In this document: in pieces, positions 33,335 to 45,177 of the stretch
How the letters are laid out: each line of letters begins with the position of its first letter
Numbering within the stretch: position 1 is the first letter of the stretch
Assembly: GCA_003184365.1 (NCBI GenBank)
Contig: NKYR01000150.1
Location: forward strand, 17,224-81,223
Direction of reading: 5' to 3'
Length of the DNA stretch: 64,000 nucleotides
Origin: Evernia prunastri
Lineage: Eukaryota > Ascomycota > Lecanoromycetes > Lecanorales > Parmeliaceae
The notes under the pieces: model-generated
Databases searched by the model: none
What the model saw: the letters and a program-made list of their open reading frames with translations, nothing else
Told to the model about the DNA's origin: nothing
Position numbers and translations under genes: made by a program

Positions 33335-34916
33335 TGTATCGGTGGTTTAAAGGAGGCAGGCAAGTGGAGACGGAACTAGTAGTAAGGCTCTTGAAGTAGT
33401 CTCTGTTGATGTTCTGATGATTAAGGAAAGCTGAAGATGATAACTAATGAGACCGAACTCGAAAGAACTAGTCGTCGTTTTATATATCCAAAGGACCTAG
33501 TCTATAACTGACAGGATAGAGCCGAATCATAGCGGATACTACGGCCCCTATCGCCTGCTTTCCTAGAGATTTCGGTCTCCCAAGTTGAGTTTCCAGGCAA
33601 TCGATTGTTTCTGCCAGGAAGCCGACCAAGGGGATCGGACTGCCCTCATATACCGCTGGCCATGCAAGAGCTGAGCCGGCCGTCAGCGAGGGTTTTACTA
33701 TACAGAGCGATCTTCACGCTTGAGTCTCGAACAGCGGTCTGGAACTTCGCCGTTGGCTTTGCCCTGGAACGGCTTGCCAAAAGCGGGGTCGAGACGATGG
33801 ATGACTGCGGCAAGTTCGAACGTGAGGCGCATGGAAACAAAGCCTTGGGTCGCTCCATTCGTCGGCGCGTCTGCGATGGAACGGAGCAGATGCTGACAGT
33901 GTACGGAGATGAACGATGTTTCCTTCGTTCGCTAAGCTCCCGCTATCGTATGGTCCAAGCTATACTCAATGAGTGCCTCACACCTGGAGTTCTGCTGACC
34001 GCCAGGTGCTCGGTCTCCAGGAGACACCGTCACCCCACGTGAAGTCGAAAAAGATCGGCACCGGGGAAAAAGGTTGCCAAGTAGCTCGCTGCGCTTCAAA
34101 CGCCAAAAAAACAAAAACACGTTTTTTGCTCGTGCTTTCTCATGCTTGTCATATGCTTCTGCCTTTGCTGGAATGTGGGGTCCTATCTCAGTGAGCAGAA
34201 ACACGGCACGATTTTTTGTGTCGAACTCAGTACGCCAACCCCCTCCTCAGGGGGACCCGTGGCGCTTTTGCACGCGCTCGCCTCTGCGGGAGAAGCTCGT
34301 GGGCGGACGAAAGGCAAGGAGAAAGAGCGGGGAATGGAGGAGGGATGGTGGTACGGGGTCTGCTGAATGTATGTGTGTATGTATGTATGTATGCACCAGA
34401 CCGAGGCTTCAGCCAGCTGCACCGTGCTGACCTACCTTGTCAGTGTTCATACAAGGGATGGGACAGCTTCGATTCGGGCGTCCCTTTCGTAGTCTCCAGA
34501 ATCGTGCTACGCGGGAGCCATTTCGGTAATGCTACGAGCAATCCGGTCTAGGCATGCGAGAGAAAGGCAAATGGATTTGACTTCCTAGATTTGTTCCATC
34601 CCACCAGCGCTTTTCACACAGCCTGTCCGCGATACATCTCGCCTTCTTTGATCCCCTGGGAATACCATGAATAAGGCACAGAGTCCCCATCGGGAAGCTA
34701 CCGAGTCTCACTCTGGGCAGAGCTCGAAGAGGACGGTTCCTTTCCGGCCGAAACGCTCCACGGGTAAGTCATCCACCCTCGCTCAACTGTGCAAGAGGTG
34801 GACCCGTAGCGCCGGCACCCCCTCGGCCCCGTCTGGTTCCACGGATCCAAATCCCAGGCCAAGGGACATCCCCACGACCTGTCCCGACGAATCAACCCTC
34901 TCCGTCCGGCACCCAG
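33335..34916. other. Intergenic, no gene supported; tgta microsatellite
   Basis: A GC-richer plus-strand frame at 33605-34042 has no ATG start or domain. Around 34,372-34,392 there is a tgta/tatg microsatellite. The 34.6-34.9 kb part may hold the missing 3' end of the adjacent regulator gene. Confidence 0.35.
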
Positions 34917-35980
34917 CTAGCCAGCCCGCCGCGACACCTCCGCGCGCCCGTGCACAATTAGCATGACGCGCGAAGCTTCCAGCCACGTCCTCGCGCCCCG
35001 ATCGGCCAAGACCTCCTGGAACGCCGCTTCGGCGATGAAATCCCGCCGGAGCGCCGCGGCGTCCGGGACGCGGCCCGGCAAGCGGGAGTCGAGCAGGGTG
35101 CACGCGGCGGCGCAGACGGCCGCGACGAGGAAAGGGGTGCAGTGTTCTTGGTCGCCGGTGTCGTAGCCGTGCAGGAATTGCTCCCGGCTGAAGAGGCGGG
35201 AGGAGGGGGGGAGGAAGGTCCAGTAGAGGGAGAAGAGGTGTCGGGTCAGGGTTTCGTCGCGGGCCGTGGCGGTCCAGGGGCATGCCGGCGCGGTCGTTTC
35301 CGCTTGGCTTTGGGAGGAGTCTTCGGTTTCGTATTTCTGCATGAAGAGTTCCTCGTCTGTTGCCGAGCTGGCCGGTGATGGTGTGCCGATACTGGATCCG
35401 GCCATTAACGAGCCAGTCGAGCATTCGATCGGTGGGGCACCTGCGGCGATCTTGGCGATTAGATCCAGGCTTTCGTGGTCCGTCAACAACTGAAGGATCT
35501 TGGAGACCTGCCAGCGCGATCGGAGGGCGTGGAAAATGGTGTCGGAGACGGCCTTCTGCCGCCGCAGCTCGCCGTTCTCTTTCTGCAATTCCCTCTTCAC
35601 GAGCCGTGAGCTCACCTCATACACACACATATGTGCCGTGTGGACTGCGCAGCGGCGGGAGCAAGAGTCACAGGGGGAATTGCCATCGCACTAGCGGAAC
35701 ATGTCATTCAGCCGTGGTAGGCTGTAGGCCATGTCTCGTTGACCCCAAGAGATGGGCATACCTTTGAGCGTCTCCTGCGGCACTCGGTGCAGGCATTTGA
35801 GATTACGGCTCGGCGTCGTGGGCGTTTCTTCGTATTGGGTTGGTCGTTGTCCTGGATGTCGGGCGCATGCTCACTGTGAACAGGACTTGGAAAAGGCTCG
35901 GCAGCTAGATCATGATGGCTGAAGTGTGGGATGGTAGTATCGAGTGTTGCAGGCGCTGTGGGAGTGGTGGTGACGGCCAT
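34917..35980 (-). CDS. Zn(II)2Cys6 fungal transcription factor (short)
   Basis: Exon 1 is 35980-35762 and exon 2 is 35690-34917, with the intron inside the zinc cluster (TCA AAG | TGC GAT). The total is 330 residues. The cluster reads ACTECRRRRSK|CDGNSPCDSC, with the last ligand probably in HMCVYE. The spacing after the fifth Cys (11) is longer than usual, and a nearer Cys (SRRC) is an alternative ligand. A coiled-coil stretch VKRELQKENGELRRQK follows. Then comes HLFSLYWTFLPPSSRLFSRE, the start of the fungal-specific regulatory domain, and TPFLVAAVCAAAC. Most family members are longer (500-800), so either another exon lies downstream or the protein is truncated. Target genes unknown. Confidence 0.75.
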
Positions 35981-37481
35981 AATCTTTGATAGGTACGGAG
36001 TAGTTTTGACTCGATGATGGATTCACTTTTCCTTGGTGTTCCGAGTATATTGATTGTATCGCCAAGATGTTCATCATCATCATCATCATCATCACCATTC
36101 GATCCTTTCATCTGTAAGCCGGAAGGGTAGCGGAAGGGTAGAAATATGATGAAGAGTACGTAACCCAAATTATGGTACTCTAGGTAAAGTAAGGTAGGTA
36201 CTTTACGTGATAATATAGTGAAATTTATGTGAGTAGTAGAAAATATTTAACGGCTTCCGAGGAATTGAACTAAGGGTTCAAGGTCTAAGGGTTTAAGGGT
36301 CCAAGGGTCCAAGCGTTTCTACAGTACAGTAAGGTAGATACACCCAGTCAGTCAATCTCAGGGTCTTTTTCAGGGTCTTCTTCAGGGTCTTCAGGGTCTT
36401 CAGGGTCCTGGATCGTCGATCTTATCAAAGAAAGACTGATTACCTTACCTACGAGTACCTAGGTATACAACAGTCAACAGTAGGTAGGTATCCGATAACC
36501 GCCGAGACGTAACAAATTGTTACTGCCTCATTTTTCCCACTTTCATATTACTATCTCTTTCTATTTCAGTGATCTTTTAATTATTACTTTTAAGATCTAA
36601 TATAATTTATCTATATAAGAAGATTATAATACCTTAATTTTTATGATATCCGACCGTATATAGTAAAGCTAATAATTGCGAAGAAAGTTGACATATTTGT
36701 GACATTCGTCTCGGCGGTTATCGGATACCAAGCACCGACGCTGAACATGATCAATTTATCTCGAGAGACGATAGATTCGACAACACTTGGATTGAAAGAA
36801 TGGTACAAAAGATTCCCATCATCGTATCGACTCGACTTATCGCATTCCGTAACATTGAACAATCCATCCATCCATCCACATGTCAGCCTGAGTTGACGAA
36901 GAAGTCGCTACATGTACCTATAAAATATTATTGTTTGTTGCCATGCCCCGCTTTACCATCATCACGTCCAGGAGTCTAGACCCAACGTTAACCATCCAAC
37001 ATGTGTGTGTTTGTGTGGCTAGTGCGAACGATTACGAAGTGCATAGTGCATTGACCATCCCCCTCTTCTTCTGATTGATCATTGGAGTACTACTTCCTCC
37101 AAGAGATGATTGAAGAGGAGAAGAAGGATGCTCAAAATTGGTCTTTCTCCTCATGGATCATCCATGCCCAACCCAGTCCGTGAACATTCTATCCAGGCAA
37201 GCCTATATCTCACTGCCGAGATGCGATGGGATCTACTCTGAAATAATAAGATAATACGTAATAACGCATAAGATCGCGGGCCATCTATGAATCCACCTTT
37301 TCTTCCCTATCGTTCATCCAACCAATGCATCTCCAATTGCCTCGGCCCTACCACAACTTGTCAAATCGACTTTCATCCAATTCTATAAATTTCGCTCTTA
37401 AAACGAGACCCTCCGCCACTTCGGGGAGCAAGACTTGTGCCAACCAGGGCAACCCTCAAACTGCACAGAGATCTGGTCGAC
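35981..37481. other. Divergent intergenic region with tandem and AT-rich repeats
   Basis: No gene is supported. It contains an (atc)n run at about 36,066-36,092, an aagggt-type tandem run at 36,270-36,315, a cagggtctt tandem run at 36,360-36,408 and an AT-rich patch at 36,530-36,670. Since the regulator (minus) and the YTH gene (plus) diverge from here, both promoters must lie inside. Confidence 0.5.
36270..36408. repeat. Short tandem repeats of gggt-type units
   Basis: The first part has units like (c)taagggt, tttaagggt and ccaagggt; the second part has repeated cagggtctt with tt or cttt insertions. They are simple-sequence expansions with a shared agggt core. They resemble but are not telomere repeats. 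Confidence 0.65.
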
Positions 37482-39205
37482 ATGGATCAAGAACGTCTGG
37501 ACCACCGTCAGTATCAGTATACCTGGCCAAACCCAGTCATGGGTGCGGTTGGGCAAAAGCACCCGGCAATGCAAGACATGCCCGAACCATATCCCTACGA
37601 TGCGGCTTTTCACAGCATATCCTACCCTCCGCGACATTACCAGCTTGACGTCCAGCTTTCCCCCACGGTGCATCCTCTGTCGCCCCCTCAACAGCATTCC
37701 CCGACGTCTCCTTGGAACAACGTGTCCCCTCTTCCATACGGTTTCGGGCCGTCTTGTGTTTACTATGCTCAGCCTCAGCATCCGATTTCTCCGCCTACGC
37801 TCCATCAGTATATCGACCCTTGCCATCCTCTAAGACAGCATCCACCTTCACATTCAATCGAAAGTCACACCCAGAGTCCAAACCGTCAACGTGATGCCAC
37901 CGGTAAGATTTGCGGCCCGAACTCAGACGATTTATTAAAGAATACCGCAGACGCCAGCCCTAGAGCCACGAGCTCCGCCCCCAATCGAACACCAGACGCC
38001 CTTCGTGGTCCACCGAGAAAACCTCGGCAGTCAGGTCATGCGCTCTGGGTCGGCAATCTACCATTCAGCACAGATATTGTGAAACTCAAGGAGCATTTTT
38101 CCGAAGCGGCAACGACGACTATCCAGAGCGTCTTTTGGATCTCCAAAAGCAAGTCCGCCTTCGTCAATTATAGCACGAGCGAAGCGCTCTCGAATGCCAT
38201 GAATCGATTTCACAACTCGAGGTTTCAAGGTGTACGTTTAGTATGTCGCATCCGGAGGGCGGACATGCCTGTCCCTATTCCCACTCCCACCATCACTACC
38301 ATTCAACCCGAGGACGACAACAAACGCGGTCCACCTTCGGCCTTCGAGGATCCTCTGAGAGATCACAGCAAAGGAAACTTATCCGAGTCACCAAGTCCGG
38401 GCGCGCTAAGTAGCAAAGCACCACTCGAGAATGACGCGAAGAAAAGATTCTTTGTGATGAAGAGCCTTGCACAAGAAGACGTCGAATCATCAGTACGGAC
38501 CGGGCACTGGGTGACCCAAGAGCACAATGAATCAGCGCTGAACAAGGCATTTGCAGTATGTTGGAGAAGCCGTGTAATGATAGTTATGTCTAGCCATCTA
38601 ACTCGATCTAGAGTGCCGATGATGTGTTTCTCATCTTCTCCATCAACAAATCTGGAGAGTATTTTGGCTATGCACGGATGCAAGGCCTAATAGCCGACCC
38701 ATCTCCAGAACCACGCTCAACAAGGCCAGCAGAAGACGGTCTGGAGCCGGCCGACGCCGGTACGCCGGAAATAATATCCACCCCAAGCACTGTACACGCC
38801 CCTAATGGGGCCATCTATATCGACGCCTACCGCGGTATCATTTTCTGGGAAGCCGACATTGCAAAGAACGACGACCCCGGTCCCCAGCCGAGCTCCGACA
38901 TGCCTCTCACCATCAAGAGCAGCGAAGAGGCTCCAACCAAGGTAAAAAGCAAGGTACGGAATCTCAGCAGCCCCTTCGAGATCAAATGGCTATCAACGGC
39001 ACGTCTACCTTTCTACCGCACGCGGGGCCTGAGGAATCCGTGGAACGCGAACCGGGACGTCAAGATCGCGCGAGACGGCACCGAGCTGGAGACCAATGTC
39101 GGCATCCGCATCTTGGAGCTGTTCCATCAAACCAGGCAACCAGTGTTTTGGGACGCAAACGGTTGTTCGATCGCGGGCTCTCCGACGCACTCGCCCGGCG
39201 CCTAG
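37482..39205 (+). CDS. RRM and YTH domain RNA-binding protein (putative m6A reader)
   Basis: Exons 37482-38555 and 38612-39205 give 555 residues. The ATG at 37482 is the first in frame with good context. A Pro/His/Gln-rich N-terminus precedes an RRM at about 185-260, with RNP2 LWVGNL and RNP1 KSAFVNY. The YTH domain starts near 323 with KRFFVMKSLAQEDVE, then GHWVTQEHNE, FLIFSINKSGEYFGYARM and RGLRNPWNANRDVKIARDG. That last block matches the YTHDC1 style, and established YTH domains bind N6-methyladenosine in RNA. The intron lies inside the YTH domain. The first cage Trp (GHW) is present. The second is not where I expect it: the residues before SSPFEIKW read KVKSKVRN with no Trp, so methyl-A binding may be altered. 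Confidence 0.88.
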
Positions 39206-40700
39206 CGACACAATCCGGCGTTTTCCCCCCATGCACATCAACTGCGGCGTGCTCGTGTTTCCATGGCGGAGCACCGCGCTCGACACGGAGTATGTGTGCA
39301 TGCTGTACCGCACGGCTGCTATGGTCCCCAGCAAGCGGGAATGGGGAAGCAGATGGCGAGTCCCCCACATCCCTATCATGTTATACAGGACGGTCACCAC
39401 GACCCTCCCCCCCCCCCCCCCCCCCCCCCCCGCACCAGACACGCTGCAAAGCTGTAAAGACGGCCCGTTCCCCGACGCGCTCCCAGCTATGGAGACCGGC
39501 TGTGGATCTCGGATGCCCAAAGTTTGCTCGAATGGCTCCCCCGATTGATCCTCGGACCCAAGGAGGTTGTACCGGCTCCTTTTCTCTCTTTGTCACCGCA
39601 TCCGCCTATTCTAAAATGACATTTTTTGACACGCGGAGTTGTGCGGTCAAGTATCTCAGTCTCCAGCGAGAACCCGGAAAAGGGGAAAACTAGGCTCCCT
39701 GAAAGGCAATATCGCTTGAGATCCAAATCTCGATCCAAGCTCTCAAGCCCCGGAGAATGTGGCCACAAAGTATCCAGAGCAGTACCCATCCCTCACCCAA
39801 AGTAAAAAGTAGAAAAGTTCAAAAGCGTACCCTTCCCGCCCGCCACGGGCCACTCGCCCACCCCCCCNCCCCCCCCCCCCCCCCTTTTTTTCCCCCCCTT
39901 TCCCTTTCCCTCTGTTCCCCACCCCCAACGAACAAAAACCCCTCACGCAACGAATAAATATGGCCCAAAACATGTCCGACCCACCCAGTCTCCCTCGCAA
40001 AAAAGCACCACCCCACGCCCCCCCCGCGAAGATTTCCTTTCGCCAGAGCGGCGGCCACGAAAGCAAGGAGCTCTCGGCCTCTGGGGCAGAGAGCCGTTGT
40101 CAAACAGCCTTTGCGGCGTCGCGGTCTCAAGCCTCCCAGCTCCCATCTAGCTCTCTCTTCTTCTTTTTTCTTTTTTTTGGGGGGGGGGAAGGAGGGGCGC
40201 GCAGGATCGAGCGGCCTGCGTCGCTACCGGCGTTGGGGGGAACGGAGCGGGAGCGGGAGTCGTGCGTGGGGGTGGGTGGGAATGGGAATGATCGCACGGG
40301 TTGAAGGAAGGAAGGGCTACCGTATTCGGCCTTTTTTGTTTCGGCGGATCCGAGGTCTGTTGCGTCGAAGAGGCAGGATGGAGGGGTGGGGGGATGATCT
40401 AGGGTCCCTTGTGTTTTTTGTTTTTTTTTCCTTTGTTTGTATAGGGGGAAAGCATTGCGCCCGGCGTTCATGGTTAGGAAGGACCCTTGAAGCCTGTGAG
40501 GAGAGTATTTGTGCTACTTTTACTCTCTATGATGGTTGGTTCGTTGGTTATATCATGCTGGAAACGGCCGGCAGGGCTTTACAGGCATTTTTTAAGGCCC
40601 AGCCAGATACCCACTCTCATAGCTATCTAGTTACATACATCGTCGTCATTGTCGTCAAATATAGACCTCCCTGTATTGTATTTACGGTGGATGAATCTCG
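39206..40700. other. Intergenic with homopolymer tracts, no gene supported
   Basis: It contains long poly-C tracts (39,407-39,432 and 39,860-39,887, the latter carrying an n at 39868), a poly-T/poly-C transition and a poly-G run near 40,180. Long open frames here come from low-complexity and GC skew, and none shows a domain. It probably includes the 3' end of the YTH transcript. Confidence 0.45.
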
Positions 40701-42348
40701 ATCGTAGTTCACCGTTATCAGTTTATTAGAATTTCGGAAACCATTAAATAGATATAGAAACTACTACTCTAGCTATAGAGAATCGAAAGGGAGACGACTA
40801 TCGATACAAAAGGTTATTAATACTATCTCTATCTCTTTTATTATATATAGTATAATAAATAACCATATATCTCTTATAGATATAATCTTAAGTAAATTTA
40901 TTTATTTATTTAATATATCTCTATATTCTTAATTCTAAAGAGGAAAAAAAAAAACAACACGATTCTAGTATCTTTTTTAAAATTAAAGATTGAAAATTCG
41001 ATTTTTTGATATAATTTTACAATTATAGCTTTCTACGATTTAAAACTTTCGAAATAAATAGATCTTATATCAAACTATTATTCATTAGAGAATTAATAAA
41101 ACTTAACTCTTAAATCGTAAATAAATATTAATATATATATTAGATAGTACACTAAAAAGCTATCTCGACTATATAAAATATGTCAAGACATTTTTAAAGA
41201 CTTTCAAGTCTTAAAAGAAATTTCGTAAAATTCATTACTATTTAATTCTATATTATAACGAAAGACTAAGAAAACAAAGTTTACAGATATATTATATCTA
41301 CTAGATTTTGTAAAAAATTTAGATAATAAAGATTATAACTGTAAATTTATATCACAAAATCGAATTTCGATTTTCGATTTTAAAAAGGTACTAGAATGTT
41401 AGACTGGCTTATATAATAGAAGTATAGAAGCCAGGCTAGGGTTGTGTAGCAATGTGAACTTAGTAGAGTATATATATAGTATATATATCTAGATGGTAAG
41501 ACTAATTCTTAAGGAAGGAAAATCAGAAACACAGGGGCATGCGCTCCTTAAGCTTCTTCGCCAAGGAATCGCTTGGCATGCGTATGCCAAGCATTCGCGG
41601 CTCAGGCGGATACATGCACTACTGCCCCTTTTTGGCCTGCGCCTAACATAGAATCGCGTCTTGATTTCTTAAGATTTAAGAATATAGAGATAATATAGAC
41701 TAAGTTTAAATATTCGCGTCGCGTAATCTTTTATATATATCTTTACGACTTTTATTCGTAGAATAGCGTATCAAGTAAAATTCTAATCTCGTTAAACTCT
41801 TACGAATTCTATAAGAAAAGAGAGAAAAGTCTATTAGAGATAAGTTTTATTATTACACGACGGATTTGTTAGTGGAATTTCGCGTGTTTTTTCCCCTATA
41901 GAATTCGCAACCACGATAAGTAGCTGTATCGAGTATAGATCTATCTTTACTAGTAGCAGCGTGTGTTAAACACCGCTGGGGATTACTCCGTATGAGACGT
42001 GGAGTTGAAAGGTTATTACAGTGTACTTTACCTTGGCGTGGGAATTGAAAACGGAAGGCGGCGCTGAAGTTTTAGCCTCGCTTTAGAAGTAGGGCCCTAG
42101 CCAAATGGGGTAAAGGGAGCGTCCGAGGACTGAGGGAGTGAGGCAACTGCAGGGCATCGGGCATCGGGCAATAGATACCAAGGTACACCGATGATATAAC
42201 AGTATCATCTGCCACCTGGCAATGACGTCCCATCAACTACGCACGCTCAACATTCGGCTGTTTTTGTGTTGTTTACAAGTACCATCTTGTTCTTATTCGG
42301 AATCCACATCTTAAAGCATATTGCGGGGGGCCATCAATCACCAAGTCC
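40700..42348. repeat. AT-rich gene-free block, probably RIP-degraded repeat
   Basis: From 40,700 to about 41,520 and again from 41,640 to 41,900 the sequence is overwhelmingly A and T, with TA-rich words and stop codons in every frame. A short island of normal composition lies at 41,520-41,640. From 41,900 composition returns to normal, and the last few hundred bases are the promoter of the next gene. Confidence 0.6.
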
Positions 42349-44601
42349 ATGGACTCTACTCTCGATAGAGCCGCAGTAGAGTTTGATTCGGGAGATGATG
42401 ATGAAAACCATCGCATTCTCCATACCACGGATGCCTCTAGTCAAGCTGACCCTACACTGATTGAGCATGTGTCGAAGAGAGCTCGACTGAAAGACAAAGC
42501 GAAGGAGATCCTACATATTGACAAGGCTAGCATTACAGTCACCAAGCCGGCGGATGACGTGACTCTAGCACCATCACCAAATCCAACCGAAATGCCATAT
42601 CGTTTGGATAATCATCCTCCGGAAGAGAGTCTCCATGGGCTCAAGGATTTCGTCCACCAGCCTCTCCAGACCATCAAAGTCAAAGCGGAGAGAAAGACTA
42701 ACAAAGCAGTCGCAGAGAACCTTTCCACTGCAGAAGTTTCTCATGCACATGATGTGGAGCTGATCTTGGCTCAGGATCATCTGGCCTCGGCTCAGACGGA
42801 GGAAGAGCGATCGTCGGCCAACCAGGACCTGGAAGTGCTAAAAAGGGCGAGGCAAGATATGTTTGTCAGATGGACCATGGATCGCCATGTCCTAAAGATC
42901 AGACGACTCGAACGGAAACCAGTTCAACACAGGGAAAGAGCAGATTTCGTTGTGAAGGGTGAGTCTGGGCAGCATAAGATGGATTGGAAGGCTTATGGTA
43001 GTCACGTGAGTTCAATACGACATGCTGGTCCTCCTGATGATGTGCTTGCTGATCAGTATTTCCGGTGTTCCAGCTCGCTCTTCTTTGTGCTGAGAAGTAC
43101 GGTGGCCAGTACATCGGCTCTTTTGCTGAACCACCTACCGCATCGCAAGAAACAATAAGTGCAAGTATTGAGAGGGTCCTAGTTGCCTCTACGCCATGGC
43201 AAGAGGTGATCATGCACATACGACGCATCTACCGGTGGGATAACACGAATGAGACCTTGGCCTACCTCATAATATTTCTACTACTATGGGCAATCAATTG
43301 TGTCGCTTCAGCCATTGTGAGCAACTCACTATCATCATTGAGTCATTCTGGTATTGGAGCGAGGACTGCTTATAAATAGTTAGCTTCTTGCAACAACCGC
43401 TCAAGTCTTGCGGCGGCGATTCCGCATACCAACAGTTGGAATGCTCCGTAAAGAGGTCATGCGGACGGAAGATTCTATGGTGACCGCCCTTACTCTAATT
43501 GAGCAAATCGAAAAGCGGGGCGAACACGGATGGATCGAGCCTTTGATCGAAGACATGGGTGCCTGGATGCTATTGCAACTGGGAGACGTGGCCAATCTCC
43601 TAGAGGTGGTGCTAAAGTACATCTTCTCCATCTTTCCAGATGCCTTACGCACTCAAGTACTTGGACTGAATTGCTCGTCGATTCCCCTAGTTTCTACGAA
43701 TGGCGCCAGCCACGCCAGACCGCATACACACTCGGACTTCTAGCAACTGCCTGCTTGGCGTTCTGCTTGACGCCTAGCTGGCTGTTAGTAAAATCCATCA
43801 CTCTGAGCGCAGGCCTAGTGTTCTTTGGGCTGCTCCCCATCGGAAGTCGATATCCGGACTACAGGCTGCTGGCTTCCCCTGCGAAGTGGCTCTTCTGGAA
43901 TATCCCAAACCATGGTGACCTTGCCCACTTCAAGCGCTCCATCTCTACGAGACCGTAACAATAGCTGACTCGCGTATGTTCATTGTAGCCGAGTGGGCTA
44001 TTGCACGTCTCCAGATAGAGGGTGCCCGTCAAGAGAAGGCTCGCGTCCATCATGGAAAATCTGCGGATCTGGAAACAAAAACAGCCACCCAGCAAAGCGG
44101 CGGACTCTCGATTTCCGGGCTTCGGGCGACTAGTAAACATCTACCCGTCCAAGACCGCTCACCAACGGCTGTCGATGGGGTCGACCCAGGGGCTACCCAC
44201 ACGAATGACTCTCCAAAAGTCTCGATACACGGATCGTATAACTGCTTGAGCGGAAAGCACTCTGGCAAGCTAATCGTGACCTCGACCGGTGTTCGGTTCG
44301 AATCTGCCGTGGGCTCCAAGGACCAGTGGGAGATGAGATATGACAGCATGCACCGTGTGGAAAAGGTCCGCCATAGCCGATTTCCCATATTTTTGCACCA
44401 TCCAACTGACATTCCTCCCACTAACTGCAAAACTTTGTTCTTTAACAGGTCAACCGCATTGTCAAAATCGGTTCTGGTCAAGACATCCTTTTTATCGATG
44501 GGCGTGGTCAGTCTCTTACTGCAGGTGATGTGACGAACAGGAACGAAGTCTTCACGCAGGTCATCGGGTACAGCGGTGTTGGTTGGCAAGTCGTAGGGTA
44601 G
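42349..44601 (+). CDS. DUF3292-like fungal membrane protein with C-terminal GRAM-like domain
   Basis: Six exons (42349-43005, 43074-43316, 43384-43616, 43691-43914, 43989-44365, 44449-44601) join in frame to 628 residues. The N-terminus is charged and helical (VELILAQDHLASAQTEEERS, then KRARQDMFVRWTMDRH). A first membrane segment is LAYLIIFLLLWAINCVASAI, near residue 280. After a soluble stretch (WIEPLIEDMGAWMLLQLGDV) a second hydrophobic pair occurs (LGLLATACLAFCLTPSWLLV and AGLVFFGLLPIG). The C-terminus, GSYNCLSGKHSGKLIVTSTG to the stop, resembles a GRAM domain, which in other proteins binds lipid or marks membrane-contact proteins. The family is named from memory of conserved blocks such as ARQDMFVRWTMDRHVLK and EKYGGQYIGSF. 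Function unknown; a membrane-lipid role is inference. Confidence 0.75.
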
Positions 44602-45177
44602 GTGGGTCTATGGGGTTCTGATGGAATTTGCAAAGTTATCATGCAGATCCATTTGGGGTGGGAGGCTTACGGAGGTAGTAAGCTTGTGCACTCCTTGTGC
44701 GTATGCTAGATGTGGCGAGTATCTTTATCTCGTGTTGTTGCTGGACCTGATATCTTGACGTTGCATGGATTGCATTACTTTGATTCTCTAGTTTCGTTAG
44801 TAATGTAAGGGTATTTGATACATGAACACCAATATCAGGTTTACAGCCTCAGATTCGGAATGAGCAGTAGAAGCATCTCGATTATTGTTCCACGGAGGCC
44901 TACTATTTCCTATACGGTTACACATTCTCGCCGTTGTCTGGACACCGTATGTTTAGGGGTATGGATTTGTAAGGGTCCGATGGTTGGGGTTATGCTTCGA
45001 AAAGAAAAAAGAAAAATCTATCCAGGGAGTAGGATTCGCACAGTTTGCGGTGCGAATCGGTGAATTTTCCCGGGTTTTGCAAACTGCCGGAGAGGCTTCG
45101 GGGCGCGATTCGTTCATCGATCCGTGCATCTCCGAATTAAAAACCTATCCAAGTGCTCACACCGCCGCTCCTCTATA
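44602..45177. other. Intergenic between convergent genes, no gene seen
   Basis: This is the 3' flank of the DUF3292-like gene and of the minus-strand DapA-like gene. No frame or repeat worth reporting. Confidence 0.4.

Noticed and set aside
33605..34042. 145-codon plus-strand frame
   Set aside because: No ATG start, no domain, and composition like its surroundings; not supported as a gene.
34783..34916. Continuation of the Zn2Cys6 regulator at 34917 in another frame
   Set aside because: A gtgtcg donor exists near the stop, but I could not find an acceptor that leads into recognisable regulator sequence.
38986..39693. Long alternative frames over the end of the YTH gene and the poly-C tracts
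   Set aside because: They are shadows of the YTH coding strand and of low-complexity DNA, giving Pro, Gly or Arg runs.
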